From an uncultured Desulfosarcina sp. (GTDB lineage: Bacteria; Desulfobacterota; Desulfobacteria; Desulfobacterales; Desulfosarcinaceae), in NCBI RefSeq assembly GCF_963668215.1, contig NZ_OY764190.1:4092001-4156000 (forward strand): a stretch of DNA of 64,000 nt, given 5' to 3'. A program made the translations under genes and the position numbers. Of this stretch, positions 16,877 to 25,757 are shown piece by piece (the first letter of the stretch is position 1; each line of letters opens with the position of its first letter). Under the pieces are notes generated by a model. The model saw nothing but the letters and a program-made list of their open reading frames with translations, had not been told where the DNA came from and ran no database searches.

Positions 16877-17803
16877 ATGTCTCCCGGGCAAGAAAATGCT
16901 GCAATGCTAACCGAATTGAGAAAAAAACCATTGGGTATTCGAATGTCGGCCCTGTCTGCTGCGATCCTCCTCTTGTTTTTTTCGATGATGGCAACAGGCT
17001 GTGCCAGAACGCCGGCCATCTATGTCATGGAACCCGCATCGCTCGAAGCCGTTCGGTCCGGGATATCGACGGTCGGCGTCGCCTTGACGCCGGGCCCGCC
17101 GGAAACCGACGTCCTTCTCCCGGCCAAGGGGGTGTGGGGCGGGATCAAACGGGGAATCGTGTTCGGCGCAGCCATGCCGGTGATGCTTGGATTTGCCTCG
17201 CCCGTTCCGGGCGGAACCTACATTGGCCTGCTCGTTTCGCCACTTGGCGCCGTCGCCGGCGGCATTCACGGTGTATCCACCGCCGTTCCCACCGAAGAGG
17301 TAGAGCGCGCCGAGGCCATGTTGGAAATTGCGACGGATAATCTAAGGCAGATGGGGCTGCGTGAAGAATTTGTAAACAGCCTGATCGATATGGGCAATGA
17401 GCGGACAACCGTTCGATTCGTTCTCTGGCCGGAAACACCGATGACACCCCCCGCAGAGACTTTGGCCAAACATCCTGATCCGAAAGTGGATGATATCGAT
17501 GCGCGACTGGAAATCAGCGTGGAGGAAACCGGGTTGCGTGGGATATACAGCATCAACCCTCCCATGGATACATTCATTCGGGTCCGCGTGCAACTCATCC
17601 GTTCGAATGACAATGTCATCCTGATGGATGAGCATTTCATCTGTGCGAGCGATGAGGAAAGAACATTTGCAGACTGGGCGGATCACGAAGGGTCCGATCT
17701 GGTCGATGAGTTCAGGACTTGTGTGCCCGAACTGGCAGAAAAAATCATCGACGATTTTTTTCTGGTCTATCCGTTGGAGTGGAATCATGGCAATCCCGAA
17801 TAG
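16877..17803 (+). CDS. lipoprotein of unknown function
   Basis: Begins two bases after the previous stop; internal ATGs at 16904 and 16943 are alternative starts, and none has a clear ribosome site. All variants lead into a hydrophobic signal with a lipobox (MMATGC). The mature protein has a glycine/alanine-rich segment, probably one or two short hydrophobic hairpins, at about residues 90-135 (FGAAMPVMLGFASP, GLLVSPLGAVAGGIHG). Then comes a helix and a beta-rich domain of about 150 residues (FVRVRVQLIRSNDNVILMDEHF-like strands). The glycine-rich part recalls lipoproteins that dip into the outer membrane. I do not recognise the family. Its stop overlaps the next gene's start. Confidence 0.62.
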   Translation: MSPGQENAAMLTELRKKPLGIRMSALSAAILLLFFSMMATGCARTPAIYVMEPASLEAVRSGISTVGVALTPGPPETDVLLPAKGVWGGIKRGIVFGAAMPVMLGFASPVPGGTYIGLLVSPLGAVAGGIHGVSTAVPTEEVERAEAMLEIATDNLRQMGLREEFVNSLIDMGNERTTVRFVLWPETPMTPPAETLAKHPDPKVDDIDARLEISVEETGLRGIYSINPPMDTFIRVRVQLIRSNDNVILMDEHFICASDEERTFADWADHEGSDLVDEFRTCVPELAEKIIDDFFLVYPLEWNHGNPE

Positions 17804-18323
17804 ATTGCCCGCATGGCTGCTCTGGTTAATTGTGGCGGGTCTGCTGGCGGCAGCGGCAACCGGATGCGGCAAATCGGCTTTAATTGGCCTGGTTCCCGAA
17901 TATCCGGTGGTCAGGAAACAATGGTATTCCCTGGTCACCGAATTCGTGGAGGTGGATTCACTCACCCCCACCTTCCGATGGCAGCCTCTCGACATCGCGC
18001 GTATCGTCCCGTTGCATCCCATGGAACGTGTGCAGGTCGATCATGTGCGTTATGAAATCCGGATCTGGCAAACCGTCATCAAAAGTACGGGCAAACTTGT
18101 TTACGTGCAGGATCGGTTAGACGCCACCGAACATCGGATAACCCGGCCGTTGAGCCCGGGGACCCGCTATTATTGGAGTGTCCGGGCCCATTTTGAAGTG
18201 AACGGTGAACATCGGATGACGGAGTGGACGCTGGCGGGGTATCTGCTTCGCAGCGAAACCGTCCCCAACGAATCCTGTCTGCGTTTTCAAACCCCTTTGG
18301 AGGAGAGGATCGGGATAGAGTGA
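17787..18323 (+). CDS. lipoprotein with fibronectin III-like domain
   Basis: An ATG at 17787 overlaps the 3' end of the previous gene by 17 bases. It begins a 178-residue lipoprotein (TGCGKS, cysteine near 24). The frame is open further upstream, but that part lies inside the previous gene. The mature domain reads like a fibronectin type III fold: SLTPTFRWQP, then VRYEIRIWQT, a short loop, LSPGTRYYWSVRAHF and MTEWTLAGY. This is the pattern used in extracellular modules that bind partners. The tight overlap implies a fixed ratio with the upstream lipoprotein, and the two may form a complex. The fold assignment is by pattern only. Confidence 0.62.
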   Translation: MAIPNRLPAWLLWLIVAGLLAAAATGCGKSALIGLVPEYPVVRKQWYSLVTEFVEVDSLTPTFRWQPLDIARIVPLHPMERVQVDHVRYEIRIWQTVIKSTGKLVYVQDRLDATEHRITRPLSPGTRYYWSVRAHFEVNGEHRMTEWTLAGYLLRSETVPNESCLRFQTPLEERIGIE

Positions 18324-18353
18324 CGCGCCTGATGATATCCACCCTGCTATCCT

Positions 18354-19412
18354 ATGCAATGTAACCGGTATTTTTCATTCTCATCCGTGGTAAAAGGCGC
18401 GTTCCTGAACAGTGCGATGTGGATCGCAATGGGAATCCTGCTGGTCTGTGCCTCATCGTCAATGGCGGAACTCGATCCCGATCCCGGACCCCAGGACGAC
18501 GATATCCCCTTGATCAACGACGAGCAGGAACAAAAGATCGACGAAGCCCACCAGAAGGCATCCGAACTTCTGGTATCAGCCGCTGACTGGTTGGACTCTT
18601 TCTTCGATGATGACCGCTATATTCTCGAAGAAAACTCCACCCGTGCCCAATTGCGATTTTCGGTTGGCTATTCACACTTCGATGGTTTTGATTTCAGTCC
18701 GCGCGTCCGGCTAAGGCTGAAACTGCCCAAGCTGTCGAAAAAGGCATTTCTGATTGTCAGTGCCTCGGATGACGACGATTTTGACGCCAGCGACAACCCG
18801 ATTTCGGACCACCCGCGCAACGAGGACAATGAAAAGAGCGATTTAAGCGCTGCACTTCGCTATTTCCTCAAAGTGGGCAAAGACTATCATCTGTCCACGA
18901 CGTTTGGTATTTCCTGGGGCTACATGTATGCGGGATTGCGCTATCGCTATGAGCATGACTTCGGACCCTGGCAGGGACGTCTCGTAGACACCCTGAAATA
19001 TTACACCGACGATGGGTTTGAGAATATCCTGAGCCTGGACATGGAACGCTATTTTTCCAGGCATTGGTTCTTCCGTACCAACGGCAGCATCAACTGGTAT
19101 GAAGAGGAAGACGGTCTGCCGCACTCACTGAGTTTCCAATTGTATCAAGTCCTCAACCGACACCAGGCCCTACAGTACGAAGTGGGCAACTATTTCGATA
19201 CCGAACCGAGTTATAAGATGACCGATCTTCAATTGCGCATTCGCTACCGGCAACGCTTCTACCGGGATTGGCTGGTTTTTGAGGTGGCCCCTCAGATCGG
19301 GTTTCCTTACGACCACAACCGCGAGCCGAATCCGGGCATCGTGTTGCGTCTGGAAGCCGATTTCGGCTACATGGCCGAACAGGATGCGTTCAAGGCGGTA
19401 TTCGGTTTTTAG
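18354..19412 (+). CDS. predicted outer-membrane barrel with acidic N-terminal linker
   Basis: A 352-residue exported protein; the start is uncertain (18354 or the ATG at 18417). After the signal sequence (SSSMAELD) comes a highly acidic segment, DPDPGPQDDD followed by a short helix. From about residue 95 to the end, alternating strands (RAQLRFSVGYSHF, RVRLRLKLPK, DLQLRIRYRQRFYRDWLVFEV, IVLRLEADFGY) end in a terminal phenylalanine (AVFGF), as in barrels folded by the BAM complex. It lies in the middle of the exported-gene run and would be the only clear membrane channel after the LpxR-type barrel. The family is not recognised. Confidence 0.62.
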   Translation: MQCNRYFSFSSVVKGAFLNSAMWIAMGILLVCASSSMAELDPDPGPQDDDIPLINDEQEQKIDEAHQKASELLVSAADWLDSFFDDDRYILEENSTRAQLRFSVGYSHFDGFDFSPRVRLRLKLPKLSKKAFLIVSASDDDDFDASDNPISDHPRNEDNEKSDLSAALRYFLKVGKDYHLSTTFGISWGYMYAGLRYRYEHDFGPWQGRLVDTLKYYTDDGFENILSLDMERYFSRHWFFRTNGSINWYEEEDGLPHSLSFQLYQVLNRHQALQYEVGNYFDTEPSYKMTDLQLRIRYRQRFYRDWLVFEVAPQIGFPYDHNREPNPGIVLRLEADFGYMAEQDAFKAVFGF

Positions 19413-19477
19413 ACCGGTGCTTAAACAATCCATTGCGGTCAATATCGTGAACTTGCAAAGAATTCCCCGAGGACGCG

Positions 19478-20386
19478 GTGCCTGACCTTCCGGTACGGGT
19501 ACATGATCATCTTGCGGGGAAACGATCGAAAGGGATTCTATTGAAAGCCGTAACCCTGCCCATGGCCGATGTGTGCCGCACTGCCCGCTTCCGTGTGGCG
19601 ATATTGCTGGCGGTGATCGTCCTGGTCACCGAACTGACAGGCATGGCTGCCGAACATCCGGAACAGGATGCACACCTGGCGGTCGAGACCGGGGTGGAAT
19701 TTCAGCCCCGTTTGGGAGAGTATCATTACGAAATCCGATGGGCACGACAGCGTGTTGCAACCGGAATTATTGCCATCCGGAACGACGGAGATCAATATGT
19801 GCTCACTGCGGATCAGCGAACCACCGAGTTTGTCGACAGAATATATCGGGTGCGATACCGAGGTGAAACACGAATCGATGCCGCAGACCTGGCGCCTGTG
19901 GCGTCCACCATCGAGGAGGAGGTCAAAAAACGCAGGAAAGTTCAACGAGCGAAATACGATAAGGCCTCCGGTACAGTCACGGTAGAGGAAACCCGAACGC
20001 GGGGAAGTCAGGCCGAAAAAGAAGCAAAGGCGTATGAAATACAATCCGACACAGGTATTTTGGACGTATTTTCAGCCATCTTCCTGGCACGCAGCTTCGA
20101 TTGGAGCATTGGCGAGCGGCATGCGTTTATGGTTTTTATCGGTGAGAAACAGTACGATGTGTTCCTGGATTGCATCGGCATGGATGCAATTGAAATCGAA
20201 GGAAATCCCCAACCGGTATGGGTGATTCAACCCGGGATTCGAAAAAGCACGGAGACCGAGCTGTCTTCCGTATCCCAAAAGACCCGGATATTCATTGCTG
20301 CGGACGAGTCCAGGGATATCGTCAAAATTAAGACGCAACCCGGCATTGGTACCGTGACGCTAAGACTGGTGAAATACCTGGAGTAA
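19478..20386 (+). CDS. DUF3108 family exported protein
   Basis: A GTG start at 19478 with CGAGGACG upstream gives 302 residues; an ATG at 19562 is an alternative. A hydrophobic stretch (ILLAVIVLVTELTGMAA) serves as signal or anchor. The mature part shows the DUF3108 pattern. An opening strand (LGEYHYEIRWARQRVATG) is followed by a run with YRVRYRGETRIDAADLAP, a lysine-rich centre (KKRRKVQRAKYDK), DTGILDVFSAIFLARSF and a closing strand with VTLRLVKYLE. DUF3108 proteins are periplasmic, related in fold to lipoprotein-carrier-like barrels, and lack an agreed function. The gene's place between a barrel gene and a coiled-coil membrane protein suggests periplasmic bridging; that is inference. Confidence 0.7.
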   Translation: MPDLPVRVHDHLAGKRSKGILLKAVTLPMADVCRTARFRVAILLAVIVLVTELTGMAAEHPEQDAHLAVETGVEFQPRLGEYHYEIRWARQRVATGIIAIRNDGDQYVLTADQRTTEFVDRIYRVRYRGETRIDAADLAPVASTIEEEVKKRRKVQRAKYDKASGTVTVEETRTRGSQAEKEAKAYEIQSDTGILDVFSAIFLARSFDWSIGERHAFMVFIGEKQYDVFLDCIGMDAIEIEGNPQPVWVIQPGIRKSTETELSSVSQKTRIFIAADESRDIVKIKTQPGIGTVTLRLVKYLE

Positions 20387-20430
20387 TGAATTTTCTGATA
20401 GGTTCCCGAACAACCGCAGGGAGGAGAGAA

Positions 20431-21741
20431 ATGAATACAATTTTTGTCCGTTTTTCTTATGTGGCTATCGTTTTCTTTTTGCTCATGGTGGCTGTTTCAT
20501 CCACAGCATCGGCAGCAAAAGATCGGGCATCCAAATCGGAATTTCCAGAAAATTCTCCTCAAATGACGCAGGAAGAACTCCAGGCGGCTGTAGTCAGCTA
20601 TGCGAACCGGTACATTGCCATCGTCGGGCAGGCCGCGGTGCAGCTGGAAGAGGCGATTCCAACGGACCAGGCCAGATTGAATGCGGCACGGAGAAAAGTG
20701 TACTCCATAACCGCTGTTGTGGAAACTGCAGCCGGGCCAAATCCAGGCCCTGCGCTGCTGGATCTTGTCGTGACGGCAACGTTGAACCGGATGGTATGGC
20801 AAGAGTATTGGACGCCCCAAGTATTCGGAAAGCCTGGCATGATCATGGTGGAGGCGTTTAAAACAATGGAAGCCGACGCATGGGAACTTGCCGCAAAAGT
20901 CATGACACACGAACAGCGCCAGGAGTTTCGGGACCTGATCGAGGATTGGTATGCAAACCATCCGGGGCAGGTATTCGTCGATTACGTTACCTTCAGCGAC
21001 TTCGGCGATATCGGCACGAAACCCAACTTGAAAAATATTCAAAAACCCGGTGGTTTGCTGGCGCCTATACGCGAGGCCACCGAGGCTGTTGACGATGTGC
21101 GCATGACCGTCGAGCGCGCCATGTTCCTGCTGGCCAAAATGCAGCTGATCATGGGTTCCCAGGTGGAACTGGTTTACAGGAATATGGTCGTTCAGCCTGA
21201 GATGAAGTCCATGTTGGCAGACATTTCCGGTTTGAAGCAAACCGCGGATCACTATGCGTTGTTGCTCGAAAAATTGCCTCAGCATGTAACCGAAGAACGC
21301 AAGGCAATACTCGATGCGATCGATGACAAGGCTGCTGCAATCCATCAAATCAATACGGACGCACAGGCAACACTCAAGCAGGCAGACATTACGCTGAAAA
21401 GTCTGCAGCAGACGGCGGTCGCGGCAAACGATTTGGTCGCTTCCACGGATACTTTGCTGGCGCGTTTCGAGACGGATGAAGCGGCCGAGCCAGTGGCCGT
21501 GGAGGACTATGTTAAAGCCATCGAAACCCTTCAGGCCGCCCTGGTCGAGTTCAACAAACTGATATTGACGGTTGATCAGACGGGTATGCCATTGATCTCG
21601 ACGGTGCTTGACCAGTTCAACCGATCGGCAGAAGAACGGGTCGACCATATCTTCTGGCGGCTATTGATTTTGATTCTTGCTGCGGGGGGGATGGGTGTTG
21701 TCATCATAGCCGTTTACCGTCTGAAAAGAACGAAAAAATGA
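20431..21741 (+). CDS. exported coiled-coil protein with C-terminal membrane anchor, unknown
   Basis: The start is set at 20431, where GGGAGGAGAG precedes the ATG; the frame extends 45 bases upstream without a signal sequence. The 436-residue product has a signal peptide (STASAAKD). A mainly helical body follows. Residues about 250-390 form a long coiled coil containing a run of alanine, glutamine and threonine heptads (HQINTDAQATLKQ, LKSLQQTAVAANDL). A single membrane segment near the end (LLILILAAGGMGVVIIAVY) precedes a basic tail, RLKRTKK. The topology is thus periplasmic with an inner-membrane anchor at the C-terminus. It is the last gene of the run and resembles no family I can name. Confidence 0.62.
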   Translation: MNTIFVRFSYVAIVFFLLMVAVSSTASAAKDRASKSEFPENSPQMTQEELQAAVVSYANRYIAIVGQAAVQLEEAIPTDQARLNAARRKVYSITAVVETAAGPNPGPALLDLVVTATLNRMVWQEYWTPQVFGKPGMIMVEAFKTMEADAWELAAKVMTHEQRQEFRDLIEDWYANHPGQVFVDYVTFSDFGDIGTKPNLKNIQKPGGLLAPIREATEAVDDVRMTVERAMFLLAKMQLIMGSQVELVYRNMVVQPEMKSMLADISGLKQTADHYALLLEKLPQHVTEERKAILDAIDDKAAAIHQINTDAQATLKQADITLKSLQQTAVAANDLVASTDTLLARFETDEAAEPVAVEDYVKAIETLQAALVEFNKLILTVDQTGMPLISTVLDQFNRSAEERVDHIFWRLLILILAAGGMGVVIIAVYRLKRTKK

Positions 21742-21756
21742 ACATCTGGATGCTCA

Positions 21757-21818
21757 CTCCCCTTATTTGGTAAATGGCACGTTTCCATCGAACTGAAACG
21801 GCAGCTTCTGCATACCCG
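21757..21818 (-). repeat. stand-alone copy of the LEA14 3'-end repeat (copy R1)
   Basis: Read on the minus strand this encodes a terminal FDGNVPFTK followed by TAA, as does the intact LEA14-like gene at 33966-34793. The similarity includes C-rich sequence just beyond the stop codon, and an in-frame stop lies upstream, so this is a fragment and not a gene. It lies after the stop of the coiled-coil gene. Related copies are at 29084-29144 and 33958-34021. Confidence 0.6.
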
Positions 21819-21861
21819 TTCACAGGGTTGAAACGCTCAATGTGCCGAAACTGCCTGATCA

Positions 21862-21929
21862 GTAAGCGTTTATTATAGGGTGCCGCAGATGCGGTGCTCT
21901 GTTAACGCTTACCGCTATCGTCATAGCGG
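21862..21929 (-). terminator. nested stem-loops at the end of the ABC importer operon
   Basis: GTAAGCGTT (21862-21870) pairs with AACGCTTAC (21904-21912) around an inner CCGCA/TGCGG stem. A second hairpin (CCGCTAT ... ATAGCGG, 21912-21929) covers the stop codon of the last importer gene. There is no clear T-run on the minus strand, so it may be an mRNA 3'-end stabiliser and not a classical terminator. Upstream of it, 21819-21861 shows nothing recognisable. Confidence 0.5.
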
Positions 21930-22913
21930 GAAATGACATGCCGCCTGCCCCCCAACGGCAACGCGTTTCAGCTCGGGTTCAACCTCAATGCAAATATCTT
22001 GGGCATTTGGGCAGCGTGTATGGAAACGGCAGCCTGGCGGGGGGTCGGCAGGGGAGGGGATTTCACCATGGGGCGTGCCTTTTTTTTGCTTTTTGGGTGT
22101 TGTATCGGGTTCCGGGACGGATGCGAGCAGCAGCGCGGTATAAGGATGCCGTGGAGAGCGATAAAGTTCTTCCGAGCTTGCGACCTCACAAATTTTGCCC
22201 AAGTACATCACCGCCACACGATCGCTGATATTCTTTACAACGGAAAGATCGTGGGAGATAAACAGCATGGTCAGCTCAAAGCGCCGTTTCATATTTTCCA
22301 GGAGGTTTAGAATCTGGGCCTGGATCGAAACATCCAAAGAGGATACCGGTTCATCGCAGATCAACAGGCGTGGGCGCAGAATCAATGCCCTGGCAAGACT
22401 GACGCGCTGGCATTGACCGCCGGAAAACTCATGGGGATAGCGCGAAGCCATCTGTTCGGGATCAAGACCCACGGCCTTCATTATTTCATGTGTTAGATGC
22501 CCTCTTTCCTGTCGGTCTGCCCATCCGGTTACGCGCAGCGGTTCTTCAATGGTTTTGCCGATCTTTCTGCCCGGATTCAACGATGCGACCGCATCCTGGA
22601 ATATCATCTGTACCTGTGGCCTGATTTGTTTCATCCGCTGGTTCGTGCACTGCAAAAGATCCTGCCCTGAATAGATAATCCTGCCTTTCTTCGGTTTTTG
22701 AAGACCGACAATCGACCTGGCAATCGTCGATTTACCGCAGCCTGATTCACCGACCAGCCCGAGCGTTTCACCGACGCCGATACCAAGGCTCACACCGGAA
22801 ACCGCTTCTATCTTCCTGCGTCTGCCGATGCGAAACTCGACGGTGAGATCCTTGACGGTGAGAAGTTTTTCGTTTTTCAAGCGTTTTCCCCACTTTCCAA
22901 TGGATACCAGCAT
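21921..22913 (-). CDS. peptide-type ABC importer, second ATP-binding subunit (OppF/DppF family)
   Basis: A 330-residue ABC ATPase. The Walker A box is GESGCGKSTIARSIVG, the signature is FSGGQCQRVSLARAL and Walker B is RLLICDEPVSSLD. The oligopeptide-transport C-terminal domain is present with its cysteine cluster (GCRFHTRCPNAQDIC), which can hold an iron-sulfur centre in this family. The ATG at 22913 overlaps the previous gene by 37 bases. A TTG at 22880 that overlaps the upstream stop codon, with GGGGA ahead of it, is an alternative start. It pairs with the OppD-like subunit to drive uptake of a peptide, nickel or similar ligand across the inner membrane. Substrate not deducible. Confidence 0.92.
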   Translation of the reverse strand: MLVSIGKWGKRLKNEKLLTVKDLTVEFRIGRRRKIEAVSGVSLGIGVGETLGLVGESGCGKSTIARSIVGLQKPKKGRIIYSGQDLLQCTNQRMKQIRPQVQMIFQDAVASLNPGRKIGKTIEEPLRVTGWADRQERGHLTHEIMKAVGLDPEQMASRYPHEFSGGQCQRVSLARALILRPRLLICDEPVSSLDVSIQAQILNLLENMKRRFELTMLFISHDLSVVKNISDRVAVMYLGKICEVASSEELYRSPRHPYTALLLASVPEPDTTPKKQKKGTPHGEIPSPADPPPGCRFHTRCPNAQDICIEVEPELKRVAVGGQAACHFPL

Positions 22914-23884
22914 GCCAGCCTATGGCCGCGACCGTTTATCGGTTTTAATTCCGGTTCTTTTTCCCTGCACAACGGCTGAGCCTTCCAGCAGCGTGATGCA
23001 AACCGGCACCCTACCGGCAAATCTACCATATCCGGCGGTTGCCCATCAATGGTCCGAAGCTTTGTATGGGGGCGATTCGCCAGGCGCGGAATCGCGGCCA
23101 TCAGAGCACGCGTATACGGCATGCGCACTTGCCTGAAGAGGTCGCCGGTGGCCGCATATTCTACGATTTGACCGGCAACCATCACCGCCGTTTCATCCGT
23201 ACGTCCGGCCACAACACCGAAATCATGGGTGATCAAAATCATCGCCATCCGCTTTTCCTGTTGAAGCGAGGCCAACAGGTCAAGAATGGTCGCCTGGACA
23301 GTCACGTCCAACGCCGTTGTCGGTTCGTCGGCAATCAACAGCTTGGGTTCACAGGCCAAGGCGATGGCAATGGCCACCCGCTGCCGCAGGCCGCCGGAAA
23401 GCTGGTGGGGATATTGATCGGCACGCTGGGCCGCCATGGGAATGCCCACAAGATCCAAAAGGGCGACGGCACGTTTGCGAGCATTTCGTCTACTCACCTT
23501 TAAATGGTAGCTTATGACTTCAGAAATCTGCCGGCCGACTTTCATCACCGGATTCAGCGACGTCATGGGATCCTGAAAGATCATGGCAATTTCCCGTCCG
23601 ATGATTTGACGGAGCTGCGCTTTTTTCACTCGGATAAGGTTTCGGCCATCGAAGGTTACGATGGATTGCGAAGGAACAATGGAACCGGTGGGCAAAAGCC
23701 CCATGATGGCTCTTGCCAGCATACTCTTGCCGCATCCCGATTCGCCGACAATGCCAAGGGTTTTGCCCCGTTGCAGGCGCAAAGAGACCCTGTCCATGGC
23801 TTTCACGAGCCCGCGATGCATAGGCAGCAGGGCCTGCAGGTCTTTTACTTCCAGAAGCGGTTGCATTTCATTGCCATTCGTCAT
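22877..23884 (-). CDS. peptide-type ABC importer, first ATP-binding subunit (OppD/DppD family)
   Basis: A 335-residue ATPase with Walker A GESGCGKSMLARAIMG, signature LSGGLRQRVAIAIAL and Walker B KLLIADEPTTALD. The family-specific C-terminal part contains GCRFASRCWKAQPLC. Its ATG overlaps the stop of the upstream permease gene by 4 bases (ATGA type), and its own stop overlaps the start of the second ATPase, so the three genes are translationally coupled. All catalytic motifs are intact. It forms the nucleotide-binding dimer with the OppF-like subunit. Confidence 0.92.
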   Translation of the reverse strand: MTNGNEMQPLLEVKDLQALLPMHRGLVKAMDRVSLRLQRGKTLGIVGESGCGKSMLARAIMGLLPTGSIVPSQSIVTFDGRNLIRVKKAQLRQIIGREIAMIFQDPMTSLNPVMKVGRQISEVISYHLKVSRRNARKRAVALLDLVGIPMAAQRADQYPHQLSGGLRQRVAIAIALACEPKLLIADEPTTALDVTVQATILDLLASLQQEKRMAMILITHDFGVVAGRTDETAVMVAGQIVEYAATGDLFRQVRMPYTRALMAAIPRLANRPHTKLRTIDGQPPDMVDLPVGCRFASRCWKAQPLCREKEPELKPINGRGHRLACWYPLESGENA

Positions 23885-24768
23885 ATCTGGCGTTTCCCGC
23901 GTTCGAAATAGCTTCGCAAGCTGTCCCCAAGCAGGTTGAAAGAAACCACCGTAAGGAACATCATGGCTGCGGGTATCATGCTGACGTGCGGTGATTCGTC
24001 AAGCACCTCCTTGCCCTCGGCAATCATGCCCCCCCAACTCGACGTCGGCGCGGGTATCCCCAACCCCAGGAAACTCAACGCACCCTCGGCCATGATCATG
24101 AAGGCAACGACCAGCAACCCGTAGATCGCAACCGGAACGATCACGTTGGGAATGATTTCGCGCAGCAGGATGGCCATGTCCCCGGCACCGGTCAGACGGG
24201 CTGCCTGAACGAATTCCAGATTGCTCAATGCCAGGGTTTTTGCCCGGGTAACACGGCAGAAGGCCGGAATCGTCAGGAACCCGAGAGAGAAGATCAGGTT
24301 TTGGAGGCTGGCTCCCAGGTAAAACGTGACAGCGAGTAAAAGTACAAGCCCCGGAAAAGCCAGAACAATGTCCATGACCGCGACAATGGTCGATTCCAGC
24401 GGTCCACGGAAATAGCCGGCCAAACAGCCTAAAAGTCCGCCAATCAGCAGACCGATCATCGGTGCCAGCAAACCGACCGAAAGCGAAATGCGCGCACCGT
24501 AAACGATCCGTGAGACCTGATCCCTCCCCATGGTGTCCGTACCCAGCCAATACGTGTATGGCGTTTTTTCCCCATCGCTGTTGTTTTGAAGGATTGTTTC
24601 ACGGACAGTTGTTCCGGGACGGGCGCTGAGATGGTTCCAATCCATTTTGTCGGGTGCAGGAATGGTCCACCAGCTGACGGTCAATGCAGACAAAACCACC
24701 AGAACAATCCAGGCAGTGGATATCCAAAAAGTAAAGCCCAGCCGTTTGTCGGTTGTTTTATCCTGCAT
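23881..24768 (-). CDS. peptide-type ABC importer, permease (OppC/DppC family)
   Basis: The ATG at 24768 is chosen because it gives the usual cytoplasmic N-terminus (MQDKTTDKRLGF) just before the first membrane segment; the open frame extends 72 bases further back inside the preceding gene. The 295-residue product has the OppC layout: one membrane helix (WIVLVVLSALTVSWW), a periplasmic loop with HWLGTDTMGRD-like YWLGTDTMGRDQVSR, then five helices. The coupling motif is RLTGAGDMAILLREIIPNV, containing the EAA-loop glycine. An OppC_N region is present. It overlaps oppB-like by 11 bases. It would form the channel together with the other permease. Confidence 0.92.
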   Translation of the reverse strand: MQDKTTDKRLGFTFWISTAWIVLVVLSALTVSWWTIPAPDKMDWNHLSARPGTTVRETILQNNSDGEKTPYTYWLGTDTMGRDQVSRIVYGARISLSVGLLAPMIGLLIGGLLGCLAGYFRGPLESTIVAVMDIVLAFPGLVLLLAVTFYLGASLQNLIFSLGFLTIPAFCRVTRAKTLALSNLEFVQAARLTGAGDMAILLREIIPNVIVPVAIYGLLVVAFMIMAEGALSFLGLGIPAPTSSWGGMIAEGKEVLDESPHVSMIPAAMMFLTVVSFNLLGDSLRSYFERGKRQI

Positions 24769-25714
24769 GGCCGCCTTCCGTCCGAATCCGTGGATCCAAC
24801 ACCGTGTACAGCAGATCCACGAATGAATTGATGACAACATACCCCACGGTAATTAAAAGGACGCAGCCCTGAACCATCTGGTAGTCGCGTGCATAAATGG
24901 AGTCGATCAACAACCGTCCGATCCCTGGCAGGGCGAATATGGTTTCGACGATCACGGCTTCACCCAAATGGCGGCCTATCTGGATGCCCAGGACGGTGAT
25001 CAGCGTAAATGAAGAGGGCCGCAGCGCATGCTGCAAGAGCACTCGCCAAGGCGGAAGCCCTTTGGCCCTGGCCATGAGGATATAGTTCTGGCCAAGCGTG
25101 GTGATCATGTCGCTGCGCAAAACGCGCATCAATACGACCCACTCGATCATGGCAATACTCAACCCGGGCAAAACATAGGATTTGAGGTTTGCGCCAAAGT
25201 CGATTGAAAGGGGTACATAGCCTGTGGCCGGCAGCCAGCGAAGCTTGATGGAAAACAGATAGATGGCTAAAAGCGCCATCACGAAGCTGGGGATCGACAA
25301 GGTCGCAAACCCAATCCCGTTTACGAGGCGATCCGTCATCGAATTGCTGCGATACGCACTGACGATGCCTGAAGGAAGGGCCAGCATCAGGGCCATGCAT
25401 TGAGAAATGATGAGCAGCTCAATGGTAACGGGCAATCTGGCGACGATCGTGTCAATCACAGGTTCATGGGTCAGGTAGGATTCGCCCAGGTCGCCGGAGA
25501 CAGCATTTTTTAACCAGGTAAAATAGCGGACGACAATGCCCTGATCGAGCCCCATCTTTTTGCGTATGGCCTCGATATCCTCGAGTGTGGCTTCCTCGCC
25601 CCCAACAATATGGGCTACATCGCCCGGCAGGAGATTGATCATCAGGAATGTGAGCGCAGATACGGCGACAACTACGATAACCAATCGCAACGCTTTTTTG
25701 CCAAGTATCTGCAT
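24758..25714 (-). CDS. peptide-type ABC importer, permease (OppB/DppB family)
   Basis: A 318-residue inner-membrane protein with six predicted helices. It starts with a short basic segment and the conserved first helix (LVIVVVAVSALTFLMINLLPGD), where LLPGD is the family hallmark. It goes on with ESYLTHEPVIDTI and the EAA-type loop ARAKGLPPWRVLLQHALRP. The closing EAVIVETIFALPGIGRLL and DYQMVQGCVL are diagnostic of the OppB/DppB branch. It lies 43 bases after the binding-protein gene. No clear ribosome site is visible ahead of the ATG, so translation may depend on upstream transcription. Confidence 0.92.
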   Translation of the reverse strand: MQILGKKALRLVIVVVAVSALTFLMINLLPGDVAHIVGGEEATLEDIEAIRKKMGLDQGIVVRYFTWLKNAVSGDLGESYLTHEPVIDTIVARLPVTIELLIISQCMALMLALPSGIVSAYRSNSMTDRLVNGIGFATLSIPSFVMALLAIYLFSIKLRWLPATGYVPLSIDFGANLKSYVLPGLSIAMIEWVVLMRVLRSDMITTLGQNYILMARAKGLPPWRVLLQHALRPSSFTLITVLGIQIGRHLGEAVIVETIFALPGIGRLLIDSIYARDYQMVQGCVLLITVGYVVINSFVDLLYTVLDPRIRTEGGHAG

Positions 25715-25757
25715 GGGTCAGATTACCTGCAAAGGATTCTCTGTATTTTCCGGGTTA

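Noticed and set aside
20497..21648. 383-codon minus-strand frame
   Set aside because: Opposite the coiled-coil gene, with histidine/cysteine-rich nonsense composition.
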